Shown in pieces: positions 41,941 through 53,810 of a stretch of 64,000 nt of DNA. The notes below the pieces were generated by a model. It did not search any database, was not told the origin of the DNA, and saw nothing but the letters and a program-made list of their open reading frames with translations. Numbering within the stretch: position 1 is the stretch's first letter; every line of letters begins with the position of its first letter. Position numbers and translations under genes: made by a program. The DNA is taken from the NCBI GenBank assembly GCA_963691705.1, contig OY829537.1, positions 68,531,352-68,595,351 on the forward strand, given 5' to 3'. This DNA is from Viola odorata (Eukaryota > Streptophyta > Magnoliopsida > Malpighiales > Violaceae).

Positions 41941-43290
41941 ACTAACAGAAGGAAAGTTGGGTCAAACATGAGTGATAAAATATAAAGTTGGAGGTCAATT
42001 CCTCGAGGGGTTAAAGTTAGGATCTGATTTAAGAGTTAGGAAAAAATCAAGGTTTGATATAACTTTTACCAAAAACTAAAAGTTTTTTTTTCTTAGTTCT
42101 TGGTCAATTCTAGTGTTTTTTTTAATAAGCAGAGGATTTATTAAATAAAGGTCATGAAGAACATGACACTGAACAGAAAACCAGAATTAGAGCCTGCCTA
42201 AAGAGAGGCTCAAAAACCAAACCAAAAACATGAAACCACACAACCAGCAAGAACAATACAGAAGAAGGAAACCTAAGCTCACACAACCCACAACAGAAGC
42301 CCTTATCGCCACCAGAAGGGCCAAGCACGGGCAGCAGCTAGAACGCCACCAGATAGACCAGCCACGACCACCGCCAAGACAGCTGCGCAGACGACCACAG
42401 CACCCTACAGCATATACATACAGAAAGGAAGCACAGAAGATGAAAAAACAAATGGAGGTCACGACACAAACCGAAACTAAACACGCAGAGGATTTACATT
42501 CACTTCTAGTGTTATGGTCAATTTTAGTGTTGGGATCTAGTTTTAGTTTCTTATTTGGATAAAAATAATAGCGTCATCTTTGTTACTACCTTTTTTTCAT
42601 TTCTTTCTTTTTTTACTACCTCAAGTATAGGGTTCGATGATGACATTTATTTCTACTTTTTGTTCTATTATTAAACTTCATTTTCTTGTTACAACTTTTC
42701 TTCTCTCTACTTTTGTAGGAAAAAGTTTGCTCGACGGCTATTGTACGAATAACAACGAATTTGAGAAGATCCGGTACGGTCGTTCCCATGTGAAACCTGT
42801 TTGACGTGTGAAGCAAGGTTGGACTTGCCATTGTTCTCGTTTGTGCAATTTCGTAGGATGTACATGCACTTGACAATTATTCTCCCCGTACTTCCATATT
42901 TTTTTCTTTCTTTAAAAAAACATAGTGTAATAATAAGTAGAAGTAAATGGAGAATTATTTTAGTTATCATGAAAAGGATGTAAAAGTTGTTCTAGTGATT
43001 TAAAATATGACATCATATAATTTTAAAAAAATACAATTATTTTTTTAAAAGTTTTTACAATTTTTTTCTAAAGCGTTTATAGTTGTTAGGAAAAACATAA
43101 TTCAGTCTGGTGGGATTGACGTCATAATTTGTGACGTAGTATGAGGATATATTTCTTAAAACCGGCCAGAATTAGGTTGTTTTCTCAAGAAATTATATTT
43201 TGTAAAATTCATCTTTTTCCTAATATAAATTGCCTTCTGGGCTAATTACCTATTTGAATGACATTAAAAAAAATAGTTTTACATATCTTT
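41941..43290. other. AT-rich stretch with a putative 344-bp insertion
   Basis: No supported gene. At 42129-42140 and 42485-42496 the 12-mer GCAGAGGATTTA is directly repeated, bracketing a 344-bp segment of different composition that could be an inserted retroposon fragment. The open frames here lack family features. Long A and T runs occur at 42850-43100. Confidence 0.4.
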
Positions 43291-44200
43291 CAATTACAAT
43301 TAACAATAAATATATTTCAACATGAAAAAGGAAAGCATAATTAAAATTATTAAAGAAACAAAATATTTATTTATTTATTTCATACGGGAAAATGAACTGT
43401 ACATTGAATAAAAGAATATTCCATAATGTTATGTAAGTGTTATGTATCTACGAAAGTGATGTGATTAGATATTTAACTGACATGAACGAGAAATATGTTC
43501 AAAAAAATTTCAATTACAATTAGCAGCAAATATATGTCAACATGAAAAGGAAATAATAATTAATACTATTGAAGAAACATAAGATGTATCTATTTATTTA
43601 TTTTTCATAAGGAAAAATGAACTGGACATTGAATAAAATAATATTCCATAATGTTATGTAAGTCTTATGTGAAAACATCTACGAAAGTATTTTGATTAGA
43701 TATTTGACTGATATAAAAGAGAAATATTTTCACAAATTTTTTAATTACAATTAGCAGTAAATATATTTAAACATGAAAAGGAAATAATAATTAATATTAT
43801 TGAAGAAACATAATATTTATCTATTTTTTATTTTTTCATAAGAAAAAATGAACTGGACATTGAATAAATTAATATTCCATAATGTTATGTAAGTCTTATG
43901 TGAAAACATATACGAAAGTATTTTGATTAGATATTTGTATAAAATAAAAGAGAAATAGGTTCACAATTTTTTCAATTACAATTAGCAGTAAATATATTTC
44001 AACATGAAAAGCAAATAATAATTAATAATATTGAAGAAACATAAGGTTTATCTATTTTTTTAATTTCTCATAAGGAAAAATTAACTGGACACTGAATAAA
44101 ATAATATTTCATAATGTTATGTAAGTCTTATGTGAAACATCTACGAAAGTGTTTTGATTAGATATTTGACTCACATTAATAGACCAAGTGTGTAAAGAGT
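43291..44200. repeat. Tandem repeat of about 231 bp, four copies, AT-rich
   Basis: The marker CAATTACAATTAGCAGTAAA (with variants) recurs at 43291, 43511, 43742 and 43973, and each unit contains AACTGGACATTGAATAAA, ATTCCATAATGTTATGTAAG and ACGAAAGTRTTTTGATTAG. Spacings are 220, 231 and 231. The last unit ends about 44200. Confidence 0.85.
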
Positions 44201-44711
44201 GTATAATTGGGCTGAATAAATAATTTATGTTTCTTCACCAAAAATTGTGGTAAGAAATAGTTGTGATGGTTCTGGTTAGACTAGGAGTGATGTAAAATTA
44301 TAGTTTCTATATCATGAATCTAATTACCTCTATCTTGATGCGATGAATCTGCAATTCGATTTTCCTATTTTGTTTTTTCATTCTTGGTGAAACTGAGGAG
44401 GTTCTTTCCCTGATTTTTTAATTTTTTATCTTTATTGTATTTACGAGAGTAACTGAGTTCAACACAGTAATTTCGCATCCCTTACCAGACAGGGATACCA
44501 TATTATTGTTCATTCTATGAGAGAGGTTATTTTATAGACCAAGGTTTGGATTTAAGAGCATATATGCATGCAACAAAGTAAGAGCAAAATTGCAGGCAAT
44601 AATTGTAGAACATAACTGAAGGAGAGGAACGAAATCCAAAAACGGTGCATTACATAAACAGAAATGACAAAAAGATAGAAAAGGGTAAAAAATAGGGGGG
44701 AAAAACTGAAT
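44201..44711. other. Spacer, nothing recognised
   Basis: AT-rich DNA between the tandem repeat and the small minus-strand gene. No supported gene, RNA or element end is seen. Confidence 0.4.
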
Positions 44712-45075
44712 CTAATCAAGGTTTGGAATGGCAAGGATTGCATTCGCAAACCTGTTCAACTCTTGCATAAAACCTGTCACATCCTCAAGGGCAAGGTTCA
44801 ACGCAATTCTTTTATGCTCCATGCGAGCAATTGCAAGAGATAGTTTAGTGATGCAATCACCCAATGAGTCAATAGCTTGCAAGGCATGATCCCCTACATC
44901 ATCCGCATGAACATCATCCTTACTTTGACTGAGATAATCCAATATATGCTCCAAAATTCGGATGTCATGTGTCATCTATAGGATCTTGTGCTCAACTTGC
45001 GCGGTGTCATCTTCGAGATGTAGATTGACAAGTCCAAAAGAATTGAGGAGTTCTCTCTTCACGTTGGGATCCATG
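44712..45075 (-). pseudogene. Small helical protein gene resembling aA (one TAG)
   Basis: The ATG at 45075 opens MDPNVKRELLNSFGLVNLHLED; a TAG interrupts after about 33 codons and the frame continues MTHDIRILEHILDYL to a stop near 44712. Total length is about 120 codons, as in aA (125). Without gaps, several positions agree with Tat2 aA: MD start, LL, NL, a helix around EHKIL/ENML, T-D-I-L, then ITKLSLAIARMEHKRIALNLAL against VSKLSASVSRIQVVITMLQQRK and the end AILAIP against RDLPEVP. This similarity is by eye and weak. It has its own TATA box. It could be a host gene, a relict aA, or unrelated; no element frame surrounds it. Confidence 0.45.
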
Positions 45076-45738
45076 ATTTCGATCCTGAAACAAAAATCAA
45101 TGATAGCAGAGAAGATAGGGAGGAAGGAAAGGTGCACAGGGGACACAAGATTAATTGTGGTATATATGGGTTAAAGAGACTAGGGTAAAGGTTGTGTATT
45201 TATAGTGGAGTATAAGGACTTGAATGCGATAAGGTTATAATCCAACTAAGGGTTTGGGTTAGGTTTGAAACTGTGCATTTTTGGGAAGACAAAAAGCTTA
45301 GGAAGTTTGAACAGCTTTAAGAGTCTTATTGGTAGATCACGGTATGGAAGGGAATCCAAAGTACACAGGTTGTATGAGGAGACTACAAGAGCTTGGAAAG
45401 AAACTCTGGAGTAGAACAAGAGTACACGTCTCCATAAGCATGCACAAGACACAAGATCTTTGAATGACAACACAACCTCATTTAAACAGCAGAGTGAAAG
45501 ACACAGGGAATTGAATGCATTATGAAAAGAAGAAATGAGTCATCGAGAATTCGGTGTTTCTGTTGTTTGAATAAACATAGGAAGAGGGAAAGGTGGGATA
45601 ATTTTAGGTAATGGGTATAAGTAGTTGGACGCAATAAACTCAGTCCAATTTTCTTAAAGATAAGCAACACATAATTGCGGGCCGCGAATTCTCGAGCCAT
45701 AGTACCAGTGGGTATTTTTGTAAGAAATTTTTAATTTG
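45076..45738 (-). promoter_or_regulatory. Upstream region of the aA-like gene, with TATA box at 45197-45204
   Basis: On the minus strand CTATAAATACAC lies about 122 bases before the ATG. The rest of the stretch up to 45738 contains only short open frames that I do not support as genes. Confidence 0.45.
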
Positions 45739-46488
45739 TGATAACGTGTAATGGAGGCGGTAGAAAATATATGAAACTGTATTCGTTAAAGTATAGAAAA
45801 TAATAAATTAATTATAATGAAGGTTAGAATAGAGGAATTATAGAAAGTTGTTGATATACTATAATTTTTGTAAGTTTCGTTCTGTAGTTAGTGGGCTCTT
45901 TACTCTGATATAGTAGAAGGAAACAATTTAGTTTCTACGCTTTCCTTTCCCTTCTTTCATCTTCTGGTTTGTTAGTCTGTGTTGAAGAGGAGTCAGTCTT
46001 GTTAGGGTTTTGAATTTAGTTTGGCACGCGTATTTAGAGCAAAAAGCAGAGGTGATCTCCTATCTTTAAGCATGTTTGAAATCAATTGCAAGGAGTTTTT
46101 TTCAGTACTGCAGGTTAGTGTTTATGAAAGTACATTTCTTAAGGTACATGATAGAGCGTTTGATATGCATAAATTTCCCTTCTTTTATATGCCTTTGTAG
46201 ATCTTGATGCTGCTAATGGTGCTGTGTTTCTTCTTTTTTATAGATTTTGGCTATTTAAGAGGAAAATACAAAAAGAAGAGTTTTCTATCACTTTCTGGAA
46301 GGAATCGAGCAGCTAGGCCGTGCAGCTGCATGTTCGCAGAAGGCAATAGAGTCCTAGCGAGAAAAGGAAACTATCGCAAAGAAGGAAACTTCATATTCGC
46401 TCATTAATTCCTCCAAGAATCCCGATCTCAGTAGAAGACCATTGAGGAATATTATTCCAATCGGATTAGGAGTTTAATTTGTAATAGT

Positions 46489-46496
46489 TATAAATA
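46489..46496 (+). promoter_or_regulatory. TATA box in Ath3 LTR
   Basis: TATAAATA about 100 bases before the first AATAAA at 46595-46600. Confidence 0.5.
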
Positions 46497-46594
46497 CTTT
46501 TAGTAATTAGGTTTTCTCTGACTCTCCGTTCTTTAGACTTTGGCGCTGCCATATTTTGCTACTTCTGCCTCCGGCACGATTTGTCTTTACTTTC

Positions 46595-46628
46595 AATAAA
46601 CCGGAGCTTTGCTCCGGCCGGTAATAAA
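46595..46628 (+). terminator. Poly(A) signals flanking a perfect hairpin in Ath3 LTR
   Basis: AATAAA at 46595-46600, then CCGGAGC-TTT-GCTCCGG (7-bp stem, 46601-46617), then AATAAA at 46623-46628. A short stable hairpin between two poly(A) signals suits a 3'-end or R-region control structure; that role is inference. Confidence 0.5.
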
Positions 46629-47512
46629 TAAGATTTCTTTCTTCTTCACTTCTTCTATTTAATTATGCAATTTATTTATTTAATTCTTGTTACCTTTAAC
46701 ATGAGCGGCTAAACTCCTAGTTCTTGGTAAGAATCGTTGAAGGTTGCTAGGGAAGTCGTGAGGTCGAATTATGCTTAACATATTCCTGGTCGATATCTAT
46801 CTCGTTTAATATTATCTTGTCAATTTGTCTAGAATTAATTGCAAGCCTGATCAACTAGTAATTAAACTAGGGAATTACAGCCATCTATGTGGTTATAACT
46901 AACGCGAAGCTACAGGGTAAAGTAGACGACCATTCTGGAAGTAATCGGGTTCCTGGTCTCATTCAGTTGGGTTGAACAGATCGTTAGGGTAGAGCCTCGA
47001 GCGTACTGAGTGTCTCGCCCTAGACGCGTCTTACCTCCTCTTCATGGGCAGCCGAGTATTGCTTCCATAAGCGTACCTTGGAGGACGGCGGACTGTCAAG
47101 TTTACCCCATAAGCGTACCTTGGAGTAGCTTCTCTTACGAAGGTAAGCAGGGGACCTAAGCGTACCTGGTCCCTATAGCGCGTCTATCAGCTAGGGGTAG
47201 ACGATACTTGTACTAATGACCTGTTGACCATAATTGCATCTGGATACAGATTCTTACTGGGAACCTTCTCTCTATTGATTTCTTATCTCCTTTAAATTCC
47301 TTTATTGTTGTTTTAGGTAATTGATAATCAAACAACCATTCAAAACCCCCCTTTGTTACTTTTCTGTTTGGATTTCCTTGTTTCACGAATTGATTAGAGT
47401 GTTAACCCTTAATCCCTGTGTTCGATCCTGTTGCCACTATACACAATTTATTGTGCATTTGACCGCAGGTTATCATTATTATTTTTGACGGCTTCGACAA
47501 CCGATCAAATTT

Positions 47513-47530
47513 TGGTGTCGTTGCCAGGGA
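47513..47530 (+). other. Ath3 primer-binding site
   Basis: TGGTGTCGTTGCCAGGGA, two mismatches from the tRNA-Asp complementary site of Athila elements, five bases after the LTR. Confidence 0.8.
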
Positions 47531-47561
47531 TTGACGATATTAACTCTCTTTTCTTTTTTGT

Positions 47562-49004
47562 ATGACCATGTCTTCCAACACAACTCTACTGCCTAACGAT
47601 CCTGAAATTCAGAGAACAAAGCGATTAGCTCGCAAGTTAGCCAAGCAACATCAGTCTGCAACTCCTACACCAAATTCACCTGAACCCCTCTGATCAGTTG
47701 GAATACCCCGCTCACATCGAGCAGCCCGACCTAGCCGTTGACGACAACCTACCCCCTGAACAACCATTCATGGCTGAAAACAATGAAGTTGTCAATAACC
47801 AGACCATAGAGGATCTAAACGCTACCATAGAATCCACCGCAGGGTGCATCGTGTGGCCTACTGTGGCTCACGATTGGATAATCAAGTCCTCGGTCCTCCA
47901 CTACTTGCCCAAATTCCATGGCATCTCCAAGGAGAGCGCACTCCGTCACCTCCAGCAGCTCCACTCAGTTTGCGAAGCTCTAAAACTCGCAGAAGTGGAC
48001 ATCAATCAAGCTAAACTGAGGGCATTCATGTGGTCACTTGAAGATGACGCCCGCAATTGGTTCTATGATCTACCCCCTCTATCCATCACCAGCTGGGCCG
48101 ATATGTTCAAAGCCTTCACAGAAAAGTACTATCCCACTACTATGGCCAACGCTACCAAGAAACAATTGGTGTCCATTGTCCAAAAAGAGACCGAGAACCT
48201 AGGACAGTACAATGACCGCTACAAAAAGATGCAAACTCTCTGCCCCTCGCATAACATTCCTGACCACACTCTCATCCAATATTTCTATGAGGGACTGTGA
48301 GGACGGGACAAAGCCTTAATAGATGCTGCCAGCTGCGGTTCCCTACTTGCTCTAACCCCTGCGGAAGCAAAAGCTCTTTTAGAACTCATGGCTAAGAACA
48401 TTGTGCCATTAGAACAAATGACCCCCATTGTCCATGATGCTCGGTCTGCTGCTATAGAAAATCAACTTTCCACCATCACTGGAATGCTTCAGAACATGTC
48501 TACCGACCAGCCTGTGCAGATTAAGGCATGTAGTTTTTGTAACTTCACCGACCACCCCACAGACGCTTGTCCCCACATTCCGGATGAGATAGATGTGAAT
48601 GTTGTTGGGAACTACAATGGAGCCCCCAGGAAGTATGAACCCTACACTCAGAATTACAACAATGGTTGGCGCTACCTAAACCTGAGCTACGGCAACAACC
48701 AATAACAATCTGGCCCGAGCCAACCACAACCACAAAACCCGTTCCAGAATCAATAGCATCCACCCTTCAACCTCCAACATTTCAAGCCTCGACCTAACTT
48801 CTCCAACAACCAGCAATATCAGTATCAAGCTCCGCCAGGACCCATGGGGCCCACACCCCAAATGGTCGAGGTACCTAACCTACATAGTCTTATTCTTGAT
48901 CTTAAAAAACAGTTGAGTGTCTTATCTGTAGAGATGAAAGAATTAAAGAATGGAGGACGCCTGCCGCCGCAATCGGAAGCCAACCCTAAACACGAGCATG
49001 TGCC
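47562..49004 (+). pseudogene. gag: Ath3 gag
   Basis: The ATG at 47562 gives MTMSSNTTLLPNDPEIQRTK; a one-base loss near 47690 shifts the frame, after which the capsid region continues (WIIKSSVLHYLPKFHG, HLQQLHSVCEAL, DDARNWFYDLPP, FTEKYYPTTM). TGA at 48298-48300 follows FYEGL. The CX2CX4HX4C knuckle CSFCNFTDHPTDACPH is near 48530. TAA near 48703 and TAG near 48754 follow, then a frameshift near 48995 into protease. It is the better preserved counterpart of Ath1 gag. Confidence 0.85.
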
Positions 49005-50379
49005 ATGACACTCCGTAGCGGTACACAGTTACCTGACCGAGAGCCGCTTGCCCGAGAAGCTGAACACCCAGATTTAATTCCTGTAGCTGACAATGTTGAA
49101 GTCACCACCGAGAAAGAAAAGAAGATCTACACTTCCAGGAAACCAGGTACGCTAGTTAAGATCGATGAGAAGTCTGAATTCTCTGAAGACTTCATCATCA
49201 AAGTTCTTGAACCACCGTTTCCGCACAGGTTAGTCAAAAAGAAAGAGGATAAAGAGGAAAAAGAAATCTTTGACTTATTCAGTAAGGTTCAAATTAACAT
49301 TCCACTTTTGCAGGTTATTAAAAATGTTCCACGTTATGCTAAGTTTCAAAAACATTTATGCACTAACAAAAGGAAATTGTTAGGCGTGAACAAAATTAGC
49401 GTGGGTATTAATATCTCAGCTGTTATTCAAAGAAAAATCCCCCCGAAGTGTGCGGACCCAGGGATATTTATAGTCCCTTGTAAAATTAGGGGTACTGACA
49501 TTGGTAAAGCTATGTGTGACTTAGGTGCAGGTATTAACGTCTTGCCCTTGACGATCTACACCAGCTTAGGTCTCGAACCACTGAAGCTGACTCGAGTCGT
49601 CATCCAGTTAGCAGATCGGTCAGTGATTTATCCAGAGGGTGTCATTGAGGACGTCCTCGTCCAAGTTGGCAACCTCCTCTTCTCTGCTGATTTCTACGTG
49701 ATCAGCATGGAAGACGAACAGGGTACCCAACCTTCCGATGTTCTTCTAGGCTGACCATTCCTCAAGACTGCTCGTGCAAAGATTGACATCCATGATGCGT
49801 CCATTACCCTTGAGTTCGATGGACAGATCATCCGATTCAGCATGCTAGACGCTATGCGTTTCCCTTCTGAGTTTTCCAGTCTTAACTTTATTGATATCAT
49901 TCATCCAGATGTTGAGGAAATTGATGACTTATTTTCTATTGACCCTCTGCAGCTTGCCCTAGCCAATAGCGTCACTCCCACGACCATGAATATTCTAGAT
50001 TCCAAATTCATAACTCCACATGAACTGCACGAAACCGTCACTACTCTAGAGACCGCTCTTCTCATTCCTTTCAATCCAGTGATCGCTCCTTTACCCTCTG
50101 AATATACTAAGATTCCACCTTCTGTTGTGCAGGCTGCGGATCTCGAGTTGAAAGCATTGCCCGCGCACCTGAAGTACGCTTACTTAGGAGCCAACGACTC
50201 TCTACCAGTGATCATCTCTAGCAAACTTGACACCAAAGAAGAAACATCTCTTGTCACCTTACTAAAGGAATTTAAGAGAGTTATTGGGTGGACGATCGCA
50301 GATATTAAAGGACTGTCTCCAGCCTTATGCACTCATCGAATACACCTAGACGATGCTAGCAAGTTTGTTCATCAACCTC
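49005..50379 (+). pseudogene. Ath3 protease region
   Basis: Starts near MTLRSGTQLPDREPL (counterpart of LTLRSGTTL in Ath1). Contains FPHRLVKKKEDKEE, NIPLLQVIKNVPRYAKFQKH, the active-site block CDLGAGINVLPLTIY and FKLSADFYVISME-like sequence, then TGA at 49752 in the GRPF-type block. The continuing part (FPSEFSSLNFIDIIHP) leads to ALCTHRIHLDDA just before RT. Confidence 0.8.
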
Positions 50380-51823
50380 AGCGTCGTCTTAAACCTCCAA
50401 TGATGGAGGTCGGTAAGAAGGAAATATTGAAGTTGCTCGACGCCGGTATCATCTACCCTATTTCGGATAGTATGTGGGTCAGCTCAGTTTAAGTTGTCCC
50501 AAAGAAGACAGGCATCACAATAACCACTGGACAAAATGGCGAACAGATTCCCACTCGCATACAGAACGGATGACGCGTTTGTATCGATTACCGTCGATTG
50601 AACGCTGCCACAAGGAAAGACCACTTCCCCTTGTCGTTCATCGACCAGATGTTGGAGTGCCTAGCTGGTAAGACACATTACTGCTGCCTCGACGGTTACT
50701 TAGGATTTCACCAGATACCGATTGTCGTAGACGATCAAGACAAGACCACTTTCACTTGCCCCTTCGGCACTTTCGCTTACAGAAGGATGCCTTTTGGTCT
50801 TTGCAACACTCCTACCACTTTTTAGCGTTGTATGGTCAGTATCTTCTCAGAACTCGTTGAACACGACATTTAGGTATTTATGGACGATTTCACGGTCTAT
50901 GGTAATTCCTTTCCTGAATGCTTACTCACTTTACGAAAAGGTTTACAAAGATGTGTTGAAACTAACCTTGTCCTCAATTTTAAGAAGTGCCATTTTATGG
51001 TCGATTAGGGACTAATTTTAGGCCACATCGTGTCCCACAAAGTCATCGAAGTGGACAAAGAAAAAATTGAGGTACTCGAGTCTCTCTCATACCCTACTTG
51101 TGTACGAGAAGTACGTTCCTTTCTAGGTCATGCAGGTTTCTACAGGAGATTTATCAAAGATTTCTCCAAGATCACACAACCCATGTGCCAGCTGCTACAG
51201 AAAGACGTTGAGTTCATCTTCGACAAAAGTTGCAAGACTGCATTCGATCTCCTCAAACAGAAACTCATCTCGGCCCCCATTATTCACGCGCCGGACTGGA
51301 CCATTCCATTCGAAATCTTGTATGATGCCAGCAACAACGCCTTAGGAGCAATGTTGGGACAGAAGAAAGACCGAGAAGTTTATGTCATCTACTACGCCTC
51401 CAAACTCATGGACCCTGCCCAACGGAATTACACCACTACTGAAAAGGAACTCCTCACTCTTGTATTTGCCTTGGACAAGTTTTGTGAATACCTATTAGGG
51501 ACACAGGTCACTGTATATTCCGACCATACGGCCCTCAGGTGCCTCTTGACGAAGCTCGACGCTAAGCCCTGCCTTATACGATGGATTCTTTTGCTTCAAG
51601 AGTTCAACCTCGAGATCAAAGACAAGAAAGGAACTGAGAACTCGGTGGCTGATCATCTGAGTCGCCTCTCTGCCCAGATAGACGACTCACTGATTCCTAT
51701 TCGCGACACTTTTCCTAATGAACAACTCTATCTCGCCCAAGCCGTTGCATACCCTTGGTTTACTAATATTGCTAATTTATGTGCCTTAGGTCACTTTCCC
51801 GCAGATTCATCCCCCTCGAAATA
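50380..51823 (+). pseudogene. Ath3 reverse transcriptase and RNase H
   Basis: RT blocks RRLKPPMMEV, VVPKKTG, VCIDYRRLNAAT, LDGYLGFHQIP, AYRRMPFGLCN and the catalytic FMDDFTVYG; RNase H blocks [32 protein letters not shown] and [10 protein letters not shown]. Stops: TAA near 50490, TGA near 50571 (Trp codon), TAG near 50823 (Gln codon) and 50874, TAG near 51007, plus a reading-frame change near 50910. Stop at 51822-51824 before integrase. Confidence 0.85.
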
Positions 51824-53051
51824 GAAGTGTATCACAAGACAAGCTAGGTCTTATATATGGGACAACCCCTACCTTTGGAAGTTCTACTCGGATCAAATCA
51901 TAAGAAAATACGTTACCACAGACGAAATACCTTCCATTCTCAAATTCTGCCACTCTTCCACTGCAGGAGGCCACTTTGCATCTAAGAAGACAGCCATGAA
52001 GGTCCTAGAGGCCGGTCTCTACTGGCCCTCTATTTTCAAAGATAGCTACATGTTCTGTGCGGCTTGCCCTCACTTTCAAAGTACAGGTAACATCGGTGCT
52101 CGGAATCAGATGCCCCTTACAGGTATTATTGCTTGTGAAATTTTCGATATTTGGGGTATTGATTTTATGGGTCCCTTCCCCAATTCATTTGGAAACATAT
52201 ATATCCTCCTATCGGTTGATTATGTCTCTAAATAGGTTAAGGCTAAGGCAACCAGAACTGATAATTCCAAAGTGGTTGCAGCGTTTCTCCGCTCTCATAT
52301 TTTTAGCAGGTTTAGGATCCCACGCGCTCCTATCAGTGACCGTGGAACCCACTTCTGCAAACGAGTCATCGTCGGCTTGCTCAACAAATACGGAGTCACA
52401 CACCGTGTCTCCACCGCTTATCATCCGCAAACCAACGGCGAGGCCGAGGTATCCAACCGCGAGATCAAGTCAATTTTGGAAAAGACCGTCAACCAATCCT
52501 GCAAGGATTGGAGCTTGAAGCTTGACGATGCCTTATGAGCCTATCGGACTGCGTTCAAGACTCCTATTGGTATGACCCCCTATCGACTTGTCTACGGTAA
52601 ACCTTGCCACTTACCAGTCGAGATTGAGCATAAAGCCTTCTAGGCCATTCGCAAAGCCAATTTCAACCTTGACGAGGTTGGGCAGCATTGTCGCTTGCAA
52701 ATCCAAGAGTTGGAGGAGCTTAGAGACGACGCCTATGAGAATGCCCTCATCTACAAGGGCAAGATGAAAGCCTACCATGACAAACTTCACTCTCACAAAT
52801 CCTTCACTGTCAGACAGAAAGTTCTGTTGTATAACTCTCGTTTGAGGTTGTTTTCAGGCAAGCTGAAGTCCAAATGGACCGGACCCTATGTCGTCACAGC
52901 CGTTTACGACCATGGCGTCATTGAAATTCGCAGCTTGGAAATAGGAGTCACTTTCAAGGTCAATGGACACCGTCTCAAGGCATTCTATGAGGGTTTCAAG
53001 CCATTCATCACTGAGGAGATGGAGGTGACTGACCCTCCTGACTACCTCTGA
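51824..53051 (+). pseudogene. Ath3 integrase
   Basis: Blocks: HSSTAGGHFASKKTA and CAACPHFQSTG (the second Cys pair is reduced to one plus Phe), [23 protein letters not shown] and [18 protein letters not shown], followed by [15 protein letters not shown] and the C-terminal FSGKLKSKWTGPYVVTAVY. TAG at 52234-52236 and 52641, and TGA at 52536-52538, all at Trp positions of Ath1 or related elements. Ends with the natural TGA at 53049-53051. Confidence 0.85.
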
Positions 53052-53606
53052 TCGTGGTCATCAACGTCTTGGCCGAGATGATAAGCACGACGCTTTGTAG
53101 GAGACAATCCACATTTCTATCCCCTTCCTTATTTTCTTTAATTTTATTTCTCTCTTTTATTTTATGCCCTAATTTTCTCCATTCCTAAAACTTTTCCCTT
53201 CTTTTCCTCTTTTCTTATTTTTATTTTAATTACTTCCCTTTTATTTCCCCTTTCTCCTTTTATTTTATTTCCTTTCTCTTATCCCATTTATTTCTTTTTT
53301 TTTTAACTTTGAATTTCCTGATCAGATTGGGAGCTTGACAGTTGGGATTTTGCAGTTGGGATTTGATGGGTTCCAATCACAAGCCGCCACATCCGCATGT
53401 GGGCAACGGGTAGTAGCTGGCAACCATAAAGGGAGAATGCTTTCTTCCCTCTTTTGTCACTTTTCACTTTACCTTCCATCTTCTACCTTTTTTCTTTCCA
53501 GATTTCTCTTCCCCAAACCGACCCTGCGCATTCTCCATGGCTCGCTCCAAGAAATCCGTTGCACGTCCCGACCTGCCCTCCGGTCGCCGCTCCCACGGCA
53601 CTCCGA
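53052..53606 (+). pseudogene. Ath3 spacer and start of env-like ORF, truncated
   Basis: Pyrimidine-rich spacer to about 53325, then an ATG at 53537 opening MARSKKSVARPDLPSGRR, comparable with MAHKTKKPARK of the Ath1 env-like protein. After about 22 codons, near 53606, the sequence changes to gene aA of a Tat-like element. No Ath3 3' LTR is present. Confidence 0.55.
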
Positions 53607-53810
53607 CTGCCCTTGGAGAATATGTCGAATATAACTGCTTCTCTTGCTCGTATCCAGGTGGTTATCACTATGTTGCAACATAGGAAGGATTTGCTGGGGT
53701 GTTGTTTCAAGGGAATGAGAGCCTCCTCCTATGAACTGACCTCCATTGCTGATGCTTTGAGGGATATCCCTTTTGTGGTGGGGGATGACGATGCTGGTTC
53801 CGCCACCTGA
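53607..53810 (+). pseudogene. TatR gene aA, 3' fragment
   Basis: From PLENMSNITASLARIQVV to the TGA at 53808-53810, matching Tat2 aA from PLESVSKLSASVSRIQVV. The 5' half is missing because of the junction with Ath3. A GGCCATAAATAAAATG poly(A)-like block follows at about 53882-53898, and AGCCCAACCGAAAAT at about 53972-53986. Confidence 0.7.

Larger units (their letters stand above)
45739..47507 (+). repeat. Ath3 5' LTR (start approximate)
   Basis: The right edge is firm: ACCGATCA at 47500-47507 followed by an Asp-type PBS. The last 100 bases resemble the end of the Ath1 LTR in sense direction (CGATCCTGT, TGTGCATTT, CGATCA), and GTAAGCAGGGGA with GTCCCTATAGC also correspond. The left edge is a guess at TGATAACG near 45739; no second LTR exists in the window to confirm it. 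Confidence 0.55.

Noticed and set aside
42187..42462. Minus-strand Cys/Leu-rich 91-codon frame
   Set aside because: Low-complexity composition inside the putative retroposon segment; no family motif.
41941..43290. Continuation of Ath2 into RT
   Set aside because: No RT motif found after 41940 in any frame.
45482..45700. Minus-strand 72-codon frame
   Set aside because: No promoter, no similarity; probably chance.
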